A stretch of 64,000 bases of DNA from Gluconacetobacter diazotrophicus PA1 5 (GTDB lineage Bacteria > Pseudomonadota > Alphaproteobacteria > Acetobacterales > Acetobacteraceae). Every line of letters begins with the position of its first letter. Position 1 is the stretch's first letter. The stretch covers positions 832,001-896,000 of the forward strand of contig NC_010125.1 of the NCBI RefSeq assembly GCF_000067045.1, in the 5' to 3' direction. Position numbers and translations under genes: made by a program. The notes below the pieces were generated by a model. It was not told the origin of the DNA. It saw nothing but the letters and a program-made list of their open reading frames with translations, and searched no databases. Positions 34,417 to 44,373 of this stretch are shown piece by piece.

Positions 34417-35397
34417 ATGAGCGAAGAAACGAAGCCGGCCACGCGCGGGCGGCGCAAGGCATCCGACAAGAAGGCGGAAACGCCGGTGACGACCGCCCCG
34501 GCCATCGCGACGGAGGCCCCGGTCGTGGCCGAGACGCCCGCGAAGGCGAAGGGCGGCCGCAAGAAGGCCAAGGAAGCCGAAGCGAAGGTTGAAATCGCGC
34601 CGGCTGCCGAGCCGGCGCCGGTCGCGGCAAAGCCCGCGCGCCGTTCGCGCACGGCGAAGGCCGTGGCCGCCGAACCCGTTGCGGCGCCCGTCGTCGCGGC
34701 GGCGCCCGCGCGGCGTCGCGGGACCGCACGTGCTGCGATCAAAACCGGCGCGGTGGCCGAGGAAGCGGTGACGTCCGCCCGCAAGCCCGCCAAGGCGGCC
34801 CCGGCGCGCAAGGTCGCGGCGCGGGTGGCCCCTGCCGGACGCAAGGCGGCTGCCACGCGGACCACGGCGCGTGCGGCCGTCGCCAAGGGCCCGGCCCGCA
34901 TCGCCCGCAAGGCGGCCCCGGTGATCGAGGCGCCGAAGAAGGGTGCGAAGGCCACGGCGCCCGCGGCCAAGGCCGTTGCCGTGAAGCCCGCCAAGGCGAC
35001 CCGGGCGCCGGCCGCAAAGGCCGCGAAGGCGCCTGTGAAGGCTCCGGCGAAAGCCCCCGTCAAAGCCCCCGTGAAAGCGGCCAAGGCGCCGTCCCCCAAG
35101 GCTCCGGCCAAGGCCGTGACGAAGACGTCCGCCAAGCCTGCCGCGAAGGCGGCCCCCAAGGCCAAGGCGGCGGTAAAGGCACCCGCCAAGGCCGTGAAGG
35201 CGCCGGAGCCCAAGGCGCCCAAGGGCAAGAAGCAGGCGGCGGCCAAGGCTGCCCCGGCATCCGCGCCCCGTGGCGCGACGCGTCGGGCCGCGAAGGGAAC
35301 CCGTACGGCGGTCGATGCGTGGCGTGAAGCGCGCGAGGCCCGCAAGCAGGTGCGCCTGGCCCGTCTGGCAGCGGCGAAGGCGGCTCGTTCGGCCTGA
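34417..35397 (+). CDS. Histone H1-like Lys/Ala/Pro-rich protein
   Basis: A 326-residue low-complexity, strongly basic protein. The N-terminal third mixes Ala with Lys, Glu and Arg (RGRRKASDKKAETP), and the central part carries repeated KAPAKAPVK and PAKA units typical of histone H1-like tails. The C-terminus is more structured (GTRTAVDAWREAREARKQVR). It probably binds DNA or RNA nonspecifically, but neither an enzymatic domain nor the PhaF phasin domain was recognised. A strong terminator follows. The opposite strand also has a long open frame, a by-product of the repetitive codons. Confidence 0.85.
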   Translation: MSEETKPATRGRRKASDKKAETPVTTAPAIATEAPVVAETPAKAKGGRKKAKEAEAKVEIAPAAEPAPVAAKPARRSRTAKAVAAEPVAAPVVAAAPARRRGTARAAIKTGAVAEEAVTSARKPAKAAPARKVAARVAPAGRKAAATRTTARAAVAKGPARIARKAAPVIEAPKKGAKATAPAAKAVAVKPAKATRAPAAKAAKAPVKAPAKAPVKAPVKAAKAPSPKAPAKAVTKTSAKPAAKAAPKAKAAVKAPAKAVKAPEPKAPKGKKQAAAKAAPASAPRGATRRAAKGTRTAVDAWREAREARKQVRLARLAAAKAARSA

Positions 35398-35422
35398 TCC
35401 CGAACGCTTGTCGATTTGAAAG

Positions 35423-35453
35423 GGCGGCCCGTCTGTGACGGGCCGCCTTTTTT
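35423..35453 (+). terminator. Strong intrinsic terminator after the H1-like gene
   Basis: GGCGGCCCGT (35423-35432), loop CTGTG, ACGGGCCGCC (35438-35447) followed by TTTTTT: a 10-bp GC-rich stem with a T tract, one of the clearest terminators in the window. Confidence 0.93.
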
Positions 35454-35596
35454 GTTCCTGCTGGAAAAAAGAACCGAAAAACGTCTGATTCGTTGAGGAT
35501 TGCGGTGGTGGGACATGTAACGTCCCTTGGTGAATAAAGGCCTTTTTCCTTCTGTTTCGGAAGACAAAGGCAAAGACGACCCGGGAGGACCACACG

Positions 35597-37045
<1,449 letters not shown>

Positions 37046-37569
37046 GAGTATCCGTCGTAACCGGGCGGCTTCTGGCCTCCATGTGCGATTACGCCCAAGG
37101 ATAAAAGGGCGTCAGACGTGCCTGGAACGGGAATATATTGATAATGTTGTATTAAACTTGCCCCGGACGTTTAAAATACAATTTAAATCTACTCTACAGG
37201 CCGCACGGAAGACTGTCGCGGAACTGCGACAGATCTTCATAACAATTGCGTGATAATCGGCGGGGAACCGTCCTGCTTCGCGCGGGCCGGGCGGCGGGTG
37301 ATCCGTCACGGCGGCGGCCGGGGAAGATCGGGATTATGATGATGGATTATGAAGTTTCGCCGGAACCGGGCGGGGATGGATTCCCGTGTGGACAGGCGTG
37401 AAACGTGCGGGTTCCGGTTTGCACGGCGCCGGATCGGCACGGACGGGCGGGGTTGCCAGCGGTGCGAGTTCTGATCTAGGTCAAGTGGATAAGCGGACAT
37501 AACCGCAGTTCAAAACAAGAATAGATCGTTTTTTGCCCCCCCCGGTGTTCCCCGGAGCTTCGTGATGTC
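37046..37569. other. 524-bp region before the gluconate dehydrogenase-type operon
   Basis: Contains a hairpin ACGCCC/GGGCGT near 37090-37111 after fumC, an AT-rich block at 37125-37200, a CTGTCGC/GCGACAG hairpin near 37214-37233, and an FNR-like site at 37473. The promoter of the S-L-C operon should lie between 37440 and 37560. No coding frame was supported. Confidence 0.4.
37473..37486. promoter_or_regulatory. FNR/CRP-superfamily-like palindrome upstream of the S-L-C operon
   Basis: CTGATCTAGGTCAA differs from the FNR consensus TTGAT-N4-ATCAA at two positions. It sits 84 bp upstream of the operon start. An oxygen- or nitrogen-oxide-responsive regulator could bind; this rests on motif resemblance alone. 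Confidence 0.25.
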
Positions 37570-38262
37570 ATGACACTTCCCTCGTCCGATCCGTCCCGCA
37601 GGACGTTCATGCAGGGTCTGGCCGGTGCTGCGGCACTGGGTTCGGCCACGCTTCCCGCACGTGCCGCCCGTTCGACCGAACGGTCGTCCTATACGCCCGG
37701 ATTTTTTTCGCAACCGGAATGGGCATTCCTGCATGCGGCCTGTGACCGCCTGATCCCCGAGGACGCGGTCGGTCCCGGGGCGATCGCCCTGGGGGTGCCG
37801 GAATTCATCGACCGCCAGATGGAAACACCGTATGCCTACGGAAAGCTGTGGTACATGCAGGCACCGTTCGTGTCCGGACCGGACAATCTGGGGTACCAGC
37901 TTCCCTTCACCCCCCGCGACATCTACCGCAAGGGCATCGCCGGGGCCGAAGCGTTCGTGAAGGCGAAATACGGTCAGTCGTTCCATGCGCTGGATGCCGC
38001 GACGCGCGATGTCATCCTGCAGGGGTTCGAGACAGGCGACGTGCGGTTCGGTGACCTGCCGGCCAGCGTCTTCTTCGCGCAGCTTCTGAACAATACCATG
38101 GAAGGGGCGTTCTCCGACCCCATTCACGGTGGAAACAAGGGGCTGGGCGGCTGGACGACGATCGGCTTCCCCGGTGCCCGCGCCGATTTCATGGACTGGG
38201 TCGACCAGTACGGGAAGGAATATCCGCTCGGCACCGTCTCGATTTCCGGCGAGACGGCCTGA
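37570..38262 (+). CDS. Gluconate 2-dehydrogenase-type small subunit (Tat-exported)
   Basis: The 230-residue small subunit of a membrane-bound FAD dehydrogenase. The N-terminus has a twin-arginine signal SRRTFMQGLAGAAALG with cleavage near ARA; because the FAD subunit has no signal of its own, this subunit is expected to carry it across the inner membrane by the Tat pathway. Features of the gluconate 2-dehydrogenase subunit 3 family include FFSQPEWAFLHAACDRLIPED and the NNTMEGAFSDPIHGGNKG segment. It is the first gene of an S-L-C operon; the next gene starts one base after the stop. Confidence 0.9.
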   Translation: MTLPSSDPSRRTFMQGLAGAAALGSATLPARAARSTERSSYTPGFFSQPEWAFLHAACDRLIPEDAVGPGAIALGVPEFIDRQMETPYAYGKLWYMQAPFVSGPDNLGYQLPFTPRDIYRKGIAGAEAFVKAKYGQSFHALDAATRDVILQGFETGDVRFGDLPASVFFAQLLNNTMEGAFSDPIHGGNKGLGGWTTIGFPGARADFMDWVDQYGKEYPLGTVSISGETA

Positions 38263-38263
38263 C

Positions 38264-40048
38264 ATGGCGAATATCACGATGAAATCCGTCGATGCGGTGG
38301 TGGTCGGCGGTGGTTGGGCCGGGTCGATCATGGCCAAGGAACTGACCGAGGCCGGACTGAATGTCGTCATGCTGGAACGCGGCGCCGACCGCAGCACGGC
38401 CAGCGACGGCGCCTATCCCGGTTCGATCGACGAACTGCAGGGCAATTTCCGTCACAAGATCTTCCAGGATCTCTCCCGCAGCTCGGTGACGATCCGCAAC
38501 AATTCCAGCCAGACCGCACTGCCTTATCGTCAGATGGCCGCGTTCCTGCCGGGCGAGGGGGTCGGGGGCGCCGGCCTGCACTGGTCGGGCGTGCATTTCC
38601 GCATGCCGCCGGACGACCTGATCCTGCGCAGCAAGGTCAAGGAAAAATACGGCGAGAAATTCATCCCCGAAGGCATGAACCTTCAGGATTACGGCGTCAC
38701 CTATGACGAACTGGAACCGTTCTTCGACAAGGCCGAGAAAGTCTTCGGCACGTCGGGCGAGGCCTATACCGTCAACGGGCAGGTCGTCGGCAAGGGGAAT
38801 GTCTTCGCGCCGTCGCGTTCCGACCATTTCCCGCTGCCGGCGCTGAAGGACGTGTATGGCGCCAGCCTGTTCCGCCGCGCGGCAGCGGAAGTCGGGTTCC
38901 ATCCTTATGCGATGCCGGCGGCGAATGCCTCGGCGCAATATACCAATTCGTACGGCGTGCAGATGGGGCCGTGCAATTTCTGCGGATATTGCAGCGGCTA
39001 TGCCTGCTACATGTATTCGAAGGCCTCGCCGAACGTGAATATCCTGCCGGTGCTGCGCACCGATCCGAAATTCCAGTTGCGCGACCGCGCGCACGTCCTG
39101 CGTGTCGAGCTCGACAGTACCAAAAAGCAGGCGACGGGCGTCACCTACCTGGACAGCAATGGCGATACGGTGTTCCAGCCCGCCGACCTGGTCGTCGTCG
39201 CGGCGTTCCAGTTCCACAACGTGCATCTGATGCTGCTGTCGGGGATCGGCAAGCCCTACGACCCGGTGGCGAACGAGGGCGTGGTGGGGCGCAATTTCGT
39301 CTACCAGAACGTCACCACCACCACGGCGTGGCTCGACAAATCGGTTTATACCAAACAGTTTATCGGAACCGGCGGCGGCGGCGTCGCCTTCGACGATTTC
39401 AACAGCGAGAATTTCGACCACGGGCCGCTGGGCTTCGTCGGCGGGTCGCCCGTGTGGGTGAACCAGGCCGGCATCAAGGCCATCGCCGCCGCCAAAAGTG
39501 GCGGTCCGCCGGGCACGCCACGTTGGGGGTCGGCGTGGAAGAAGGCCATGGTCGATACCTACCGGCATTCGGTCCGCATGGATGCGCACGGGTCCAACAT
39601 GGCCTATCGCGACGTGTATCTGGACCTGGACCCGACATGGAAGGACGCGTACGGCCTGCCCCTGCTGCGCATGACCTTCGACTGGAAGGACAATGACATC
39701 CGCATGAACCGGTACGTCGTCGGCCAGATTGCCAAGGTGACCCGGGCGATGGGCGCGCGCGACGTGCATTTCGGCCAGCGGCAGCCGGACGAGCATTTCG
39801 ACACGCGCTATTACCAGACGACGCACCTGGCCGGTGGCGCCGTCATGGGCGCCGACCCGAAGACCAGCGCGCTGAACCGCTATCTGCAAAGCTGGGACGT
39901 GTCCAACGTGTTCGTCATCGGCGCCAACGCCTTCCCGCAGGGAACGGGCTACAACCCCACGGGCATGGTGGCGGCCCTGGCCTACTGGTCGGCGTATCAT
40001 ATCCGCACGACCTACCTGAAGAACCCCGGCCCGCTGGTGCAGATCTGA
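38264..40048 (+). CDS. FAD-dependent GMC-type dehydrogenase, large subunit (gluconate/2-ketogluconate dehydrogenase type)
   Basis: A 594-residue flavoprotein. The FAD-binding Rossmann motif DAVVVGGGWAGSIMAKEL is at residues 9-26. A Cys cluster PCNFCGYCSGYAC (four Cys) near residue 240 fits the iron-sulfur site of FAD-GDH-type dehydrogenases. The GMC C-terminal domain begins near residue 455, with YQTTHLAGGAVMGADP and NVFVIGANAFPQGTGYNPTG carrying the expected His and Asn. It probably oxidises gluconate or ketogluconate on the periplasmic face. No signal peptide is visible; export is expected with the small subunit. The stop overlaps the next ATG. Confidence 0.92.
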   Translation: MANITMKSVDAVVVGGGWAGSIMAKELTEAGLNVVMLERGADRSTASDGAYPGSIDELQGNFRHKIFQDLSRSSVTIRNNSSQTALPYRQMAAFLPGEGVGGAGLHWSGVHFRMPPDDLILRSKVKEKYGEKFIPEGMNLQDYGVTYDELEPFFDKAEKVFGTSGEAYTVNGQVVGKGNVFAPSRSDHFPLPALKDVYGASLFRRAAAEVGFHPYAMPAANASAQYTNSYGVQMGPCNFCGYCSGYACYMYSKASPNVNILPVLRTDPKFQLRDRAHVLRVELDSTKKQATGVTYLDSNGDTVFQPADLVVVAAFQFHNVHLMLLSGIGKPYDPVANEGVVGRNFVYQNVTTTTAWLDKSVYTKQFIGTGGGGVAFDDFNSENFDHGPLGFVGGSPVWVNQAGIKAIAAAKSGGPPGTPRWGSAWKKAMVDTYRHSVRMDAHGSNMAYRDVYLDLDPTWKDAYGLPLLRMTFDWKDNDIRMNRYVVGQIAKVTRAMGARDVHFGQRQPDEHFDTRYYQTTHLAGGAVMGADPKTSALNRYLQSWDVSNVFVIGANAFPQGTGYNPTGMVAALAYWSAYHIRTTYLKNPGPLVQI

Positions 40049-41394
40049 TGGGGTATCGTAAGCGGGCCGGCCTGGCGGCCCTGTTCGGCGGCCTGGCGGC
40101 GTTGGCGTTCCCGGTTGCCGCCACCCCCGCCCGGGCCCAGGTCCAGGCCGGTACCGAGGCGGCGCTGGTCGCGCAGGGCGCATATATGGCGCGCGCCTCG
40201 GACTGCGTGGCGTGCCATACGGCACCGGGCGGCAAGCCGTTCGCGGGTGGCCTGCCCTTCGCGCTGGCAATGGGCACGCTCTACGCCCCCAACATCACGC
40301 CCGACGCGGGGCACGGCATCGGTGCGTATACCGAGGCCGAATTCGCCCGCGCGGTGCGCGAAGGCGTGCGCCGCGACGGGGCGATGCTGTATCCGGCCAT
40401 GCCCTATCCCTCGTACGCGCGGATGTCGGATGCCGACATCCATGCGCTGTACGTCTATTTCATGCATGGCGTGGCGCCGGTCGCCCAGCCGAACCGGCCC
40501 GGCACCATCCCCTGGCCGATGTCCATGCGCTGGCCCCTGATCTTCTGGCGCGCGCTGTTCGCGCCCTCGGTCAGGGACGCGCAGGCCAGTTCCGGCCGGG
40601 CCTTTTCCGATCCGGTGGTGGCGCGTGGCGCCTACCTGGTCCAAGGGCCCGGGCATTGCGGCGCCTGTCACACCCAGCGCGCCGTGACGATGCAGGAAGT
40701 CGCCCTGACGGCCCAGGACGGCACGCGCTTCCTGGGCGGCGGCGGGGCCATCGACGGCTGGGTTCCGACCAGCCTGCGCGGCGAGAACCGCACCGGGTTG
40801 GGCCGCTGGTCGGAAGACGACATCGTCGCTTTCCTCAGGACCGGCCGCATCCAGGCGGGATCGGCCTTCGGCGGCATGTCGGACGCGGTCGGACACGGCA
40901 CGCAGCATCTGACCGATGCCGACCTGCATGCTATTGCGCGCTTCCTCAAGACGCTGCCGCCCGACGACACGACGCAGGCGCCATGGGTCTATGACGCGGC
41001 GCTGGCGAACGCGCTGCATGCGGGCGACGTATCGGCCCCGGGGGCCCGGACCTACGTCGATCGCTGCGCCGCCTGCCATCGCACCGATGGGCACGGCTAT
41101 CCGACCGTGTTCCCGCCGCTGGCGGGCAACCCGGTGGTGATGGGCCATGCGCCGGACTCGCTGATCCATATCGTGCTGACGGGCGATACGCTGCGCGCCA
41201 CGCATGCCGCGCCGTCTTCCTTCGTGATGCCGGGTTTCGCCGACCGCCTGTCGGACCGGAAAGTGGCCGATGTCGTCAGCTTCATTCGCAAGGCGTGGGG
41301 CAACGACGCGGCGCCTGTGACGGAAGCGGACGTGGCCCGCGTGCGCAAGGCGCTGCCGCGTGGGGACGTGGTCACCGGCCTGCCGCTGAACTGA
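40048..41394 (+). CDS. Tri-haem cytochrome c subunit of the first dehydrogenase
   Basis: A 448-residue exported cytochrome. The signal peptide (GLAALFGGLAALAFPVAATPARA) is followed by three c-type haem sites: CVACH at Cys53, CGACH at Cys204 and CAACH at Cys340. No C-terminal membrane helix was seen. It should pass electrons from the FAD subunit to ubiquinone, as in acetic acid bacterial sugar dehydrogenases. The ATG overlaps the stop of the large subunit gene (TGATG), indicating coupled translation. Confidence 0.92.
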   Translation: MGYRKRAGLAALFGGLAALAFPVAATPARAQVQAGTEAALVAQGAYMARASDCVACHTAPGGKPFAGGLPFALAMGTLYAPNITPDAGHGIGAYTEAEFARAVREGVRRDGAMLYPAMPYPSYARMSDADIHALYVYFMHGVAPVAQPNRPGTIPWPMSMRWPLIFWRALFAPSVRDAQASSGRAFSDPVVARGAYLVQGPGHCGACHTQRAVTMQEVALTAQDGTRFLGGGGAIDGWVPTSLRGENRTGLGRWSEDDIVAFLRTGRIQAGSAFGGMSDAVGHGTQHLTDADLHAIARFLKTLPPDDTTQAPWVYDAALANALHAGDVSAPGARTYVDRCAACHRTDGHGYPTVFPPLAGNPVVMGHAPDSLIHIVLTGDTLRATHAAPSSFVMPGFADRLSDRKVADVVSFIRKAWGNDAAPVTEADVARVRKALPRGDVVTGLPLN

Positions 41395-41465
41395 TCGAGC
41401 CTGCGAACGGTCCGGCATCAGGGCGGACCGTTCGTTCTTCAGGATGTCGCGATCGAAAGTGCGTG

Positions 41466-41966
41466 ATGAAAAGAAAGCTTTTTTTAATATCGTTCCTGGC
41501 CGGCATCTTTACGGTCCTGCCGATGAGCCGCCTCGTTGCTGCCCCGTCCAGCGCCCCCGATGTAGCGCCCACCCTTGACCAGGCGCGGGCCATGGCCCGT
41601 GCCGCCGAACGCCGCGCGGTGGAAAACCATACCAGCGTCGCGGTGACGATCGTCGATGCGGGCGGTTTCCCGATCCTGGTCGAACGGATGGAGGGTAGCC
41701 AGTTGGCCAGCCTGGCGCTGGCGGAACGCAAGGCGCGCAGCGCGGTGCTCTACAAACGCCCTTCCGCGTCGTTCGAGCAGGCGCTGGCGGGCGGCAGGAT
41801 GGCGGTGCTGGCGCTGCCGGACGCCATGCCGGCGGCCGGCGGCATTCCGATCATCGAAGATGGACGGGTGATCGGCGCGATCGGCGTCAGCGGCGGGTCC
41901 AACCCGCAGGACGAACAGGCGGCCGAGGCCGGCATGGCCGTCTGGACCGGGCACGACGCCGGCTGA
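41466..41966 (+). CDS. Exported GlcG/HbpS-like (DUF336) protein
   Basis: A 166-residue exported protein with a signal peptide (LFLISFLAGIFTVLPMSRLVAA). The mature part is the DUF336/HbpS domain, recognised by AVENHTSVAVTIVDAGGFPILVERM (cut here for length), LAERKARSAVLYKRPS and GGIPIIEDGRVIGAIGVSGGS. HbpS relatives bind haem or cobalamin, and GlcG is an associate of glycolate oxidation. Here it sits between two haem-containing dehydrogenase operons, so a role in cofactor handling or assembly is plausible but inferred. Confidence 0.88.
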   Translation: MKRKLFLISFLAGIFTVLPMSRLVAAPSSAPDVAPTLDQARAMARAAERRAVENHTSVAVTIVDAGGFPILVERMEGSQLASLALAERKARSAVLYKRPSASFEQALAGGRMAVLALPDAMPAAGGIPIIEDGRVIGAIGVSGGSNPQDEQAAEAGMAVWTGHDAG

Positions 41967-42054
41967 ACGCCGGATTGGAATATCCCAAGGCGCGAACGGC
42001 AGGGTTCGCGTGCAGGGGCGTGGGATGACGCGCCCGTGTTGGAGTGAAGAGACA

Positions 42055-42711
42055 ATGAGCGATCCCTTACCGACGGGGGCGAAGACGATCGACGCCGCGC
42101 CGGGCGTCAGCCGGCGGGCGCTGATGGCGGCGGGGGCCGTGGCCGGTGCCTCCGCCCTGGCGCCCGGGGCATTGGTTCCCGGCCGTGCCGTCGCCCTGAC
42201 GCTGAGCCCGGACGAGGCGCGGTTCCTGGCGGTGTCCCGGGCGGTGACCGGACGGCAGGACCTGAATCCCCTGATCGGGACCCGGCTTTTCGCGGCAATG
42301 GTCCGGACCTTTCCGAATTACGGCGCACGGATCGCCGCCCTGTCGCGCCTGGCCGTCGCCGGGGGCAAGCCCGAGGAAATCCTGGCCCGCGCCGAGGAGG
42401 CGAACCAGCGCCAGACGATGCTGGACCTGGTCGCGGCCTGGTACACCGGTTCGGTGCAGGACAGGACCAACGCGCCCATGGTCGCCTACCGGGACGCGCT
42501 GATGTACCGCCCCACGGACGATGCGCTGCCGGTGCCGACCTACTGCTTCGGCACACCGGGCTGGTGGACGGAAGTGCCGCCCGCGCTGGGCGTGGCGGTC
42601 CTGTCGCCCGTTCCGGTACCCGCGCCGGCCCCGCCGCCGGTCGGCGTCGAAGCCAAACCCCCGGCGCAATCCAGGATTCTTCCGACCAAGCCCCCGGCAA
42701 AGGAGCATTGA
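42055..42711 (+). CDS. Sorbitol/fructose dehydrogenase-type small subunit (Tat-exported)
   Basis: A 218-residue protein with a twin-arginine signal (SRRALMAAGAVAGASALAPG). The core (SPDEARFLAVSRAVTGRQDL through PTYCFGTPGWWTEVPPALG) matches the membrane-bound FAD-dependent sorbitol dehydrogenase small subunit family. A Pro/Ala-rich tail (PAPAPPPVGVEAKPP) follows. It should export the large subunit through Tat and help bind it to the cytochrome. First gene of the second S-L-C operon; the next gene starts 4 bases after the stop. Confidence 0.88.
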   Translation: MSDPLPTGAKTIDAAPGVSRRALMAAGAVAGASALAPGALVPGRAVALTLSPDEARFLAVSRAVTGRQDLNPLIGTRLFAAMVRTFPNYGARIAALSRLAVAGGKPEEILARAEEANQRQTMLDLVAAWYTGSVQDRTNAPMVAYRDALMYRPTDDALPVPTYCFGTPGWWTEVPPALGVAVLSPVPVPAPAPPPVGVEAKPPAQSRILPTKPPAKEH

Positions 42712-42714
42712 TCC

Positions 42715-44373
42715 GTGGCGCACCCCGTCTTTTCCAGTTCCGGTGACGTGACGGCCGATGTCGTGATCGTGGGCTCCGGCGTCGTCGGGGCGATGATCGC
42801 CCACCAGATGGCCGCCGCCGGGCATTCGGTCCTGGTGCTGGAGGCCGGCCTGCGGCTGAAGCGATCGGACATCGTCGAGAACTGGCGGAACATGTCGTTC
42901 CACAACCGGGTCCAATCCGATTTCCAGGGCCTGTATCCCCAGGCGCCGCTGGCCCCGGCCCCGCTCTATTTCCCGGCCAACGACTATGTCGGGCTCAGCG
43001 GCCCGGACGGGTCGGCGTTCCAGCAGGGATATCTGCGCACCGTCGGCGGCACCACGTGGCACTGGGCGGCGTCGTGCTGGCGCCACCTGCCGGTCGACTT
43101 CCAGATGAAGACCCGGTACGGCGTGGGTCGCGACTGGGCGATTTCCTACGACGACCTGGAACCCTATTACTGCCGCGCGGAAGAGGCGATGGGCGTTTCC
43201 GGCCCGCACGACCCGGACCTGCAGTCCCCGCGCGAACGCAGTCGCCCCTATCCGCGCGACATGATTCCGTTCGGCTATGCCGATCGCCGCGTCGCCGAAC
43301 TGGTCAACCCGCACGGGTTCCATCTGGTACCGATCCCGCAGGGACGCAGCATCCAGCCGTTCGAGGATCGTCCGTCATGCTGCGGCAACAATAACTGCCA
43401 GCCGATCTGCCCCATCGGGGCGATGTATAACGGCATCCAGCACGTGGTGAAGGCGGAAGATGCCGGCGCGGTCGTGCTGGACCAGGCCGTCGCCTACCGG
43501 ATCGACACCGACGAGGCGAACCGTATCACCGCCATTCACTGGTACGATGCGGAGCGGACGTCGCACAAGGCATCGGGGCGCATGTTCGTCCTGGCCTGCA
43601 ACGGCATCGAAACGCCGCGCCTGCTGCTGCTGGCGGCCAATGCGCGCAACCCCAAAGGCATCGCCAATTCGTCCGACCAGGTCGGGCGCAACATGATGGA
43701 CCATTCGGGCGTGCATGCGACGTTCCTGGCGAACGAGCCGCTCTGGTTCGGCCGCGGCCCGGCGCAGAGCAGTTGCATCGTCGGCCCGCGTGATGGCGGC
43801 TTCCGCAGCACCTATTCCGCCAACAAGATGATCCTGAACAATATCAGCCGCGTCGCGCCCGCCACGCAGCAGGCCCTGGCCCTGGGCCTGGTCGGCCAGG
43901 CGCTGGACGACGAAATCCGTCGCCGGGCGGCGCGCGGCGTGGACCTGTCGGTCAGCCTGGAGCCCTTGCCCGATCCGAACAACCGCCTGACCCTGAGCCG
44001 CACCCGGCGCGACCCGCTGGGACTGGCGTGCCCGGACATCCATTACGATGTCGGCGAGTATGTGCGCAAAGGCGCCGTGGCCGCCGCCGACCAGATTCGG
44101 CAGGTGGCCGCCCTGCTGGGCGGCAGCGAATTGCGGATCACCACCTCGTTCAATGCCAACAACCACATCATGGGTGGCGCGATCATGGGCCGCGACCCGA
44201 AGGATTCGGTGGTGGACGGTGACTGCCGTGCCCATGACCATCCGAATCTGTGGCTGCCGGGCGGCGGCGCGATGCCGTCGGCCAGCGTCGTCAACACGAC
44301 GCTGAGCATGGTGGCGCTGGGCCTCAAGGCCGCCGACGCCATGCGGGCCGACCTCCAGGGGGGACGGGCATGA
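42715..44373 (+). CDS. FAD-dependent sorbitol/fructose dehydrogenase-type large subunit
   Basis: A 552-residue GMC flavoprotein starting with GTG. FAD motif DVVIVGSGVVGAMIAHQM is near residue 15. VGGTTWHWAASCWRHLP and SCCGNNNCQPICPIGAMYN are close to segments of Gluconobacter fructose dehydrogenase, and the CC-x4-C-x3-C Cys cluster fits its [3Fe-4S] site. NNHIMGGAIMGRDPKDSVVD and LPGGGAMPSASVVNTTLS contain the C-terminal catalytic region. Fructose dehydrogenase operons run S-C-L, whereas this one is S-L-C as in FAD-sorbitol dehydrogenase, so the substrate may be a polyol. The stop overlaps the next ATG. Confidence 0.93.
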   Translation: MAHPVFSSSGDVTADVVIVGSGVVGAMIAHQMAAAGHSVLVLEAGLRLKRSDIVENWRNMSFHNRVQSDFQGLYPQAPLAPAPLYFPANDYVGLSGPDGSAFQQGYLRTVGGTTWHWAASCWRHLPVDFQMKTRYGVGRDWAISYDDLEPYYCRAEEAMGVSGPHDPDLQSPRERSRPYPRDMIPFGYADRRVAELVNPHGFHLVPIPQGRSIQPFEDRPSCCGNNNCQPICPIGAMYNGIQHVVKAEDAGAVVLDQAVAYRIDTDEANRITAIHWYDAERTSHKASGRMFVLACNGIETPRLLLLAANARNPKGIANSSDQVGRNMMDHSGVHATFLANEPLWFGRGPAQSSCIVGPRDGGFRSTYSANKMILNNISRVAPATQQALALGLVGQALDDEIRRRAARGVDLSVSLEPLPDPNNRLTLSRTRRDPLGLACPDIHYDVGEYVRKGAVAAADQIRQVAALLGGSELRITTSFNANNHIMGGAIMGRDPKDSVVDGDCRAHDHPNLWLPGGGAMPSASVVNTTLSMVALGLKAADAMRADLQGGRA

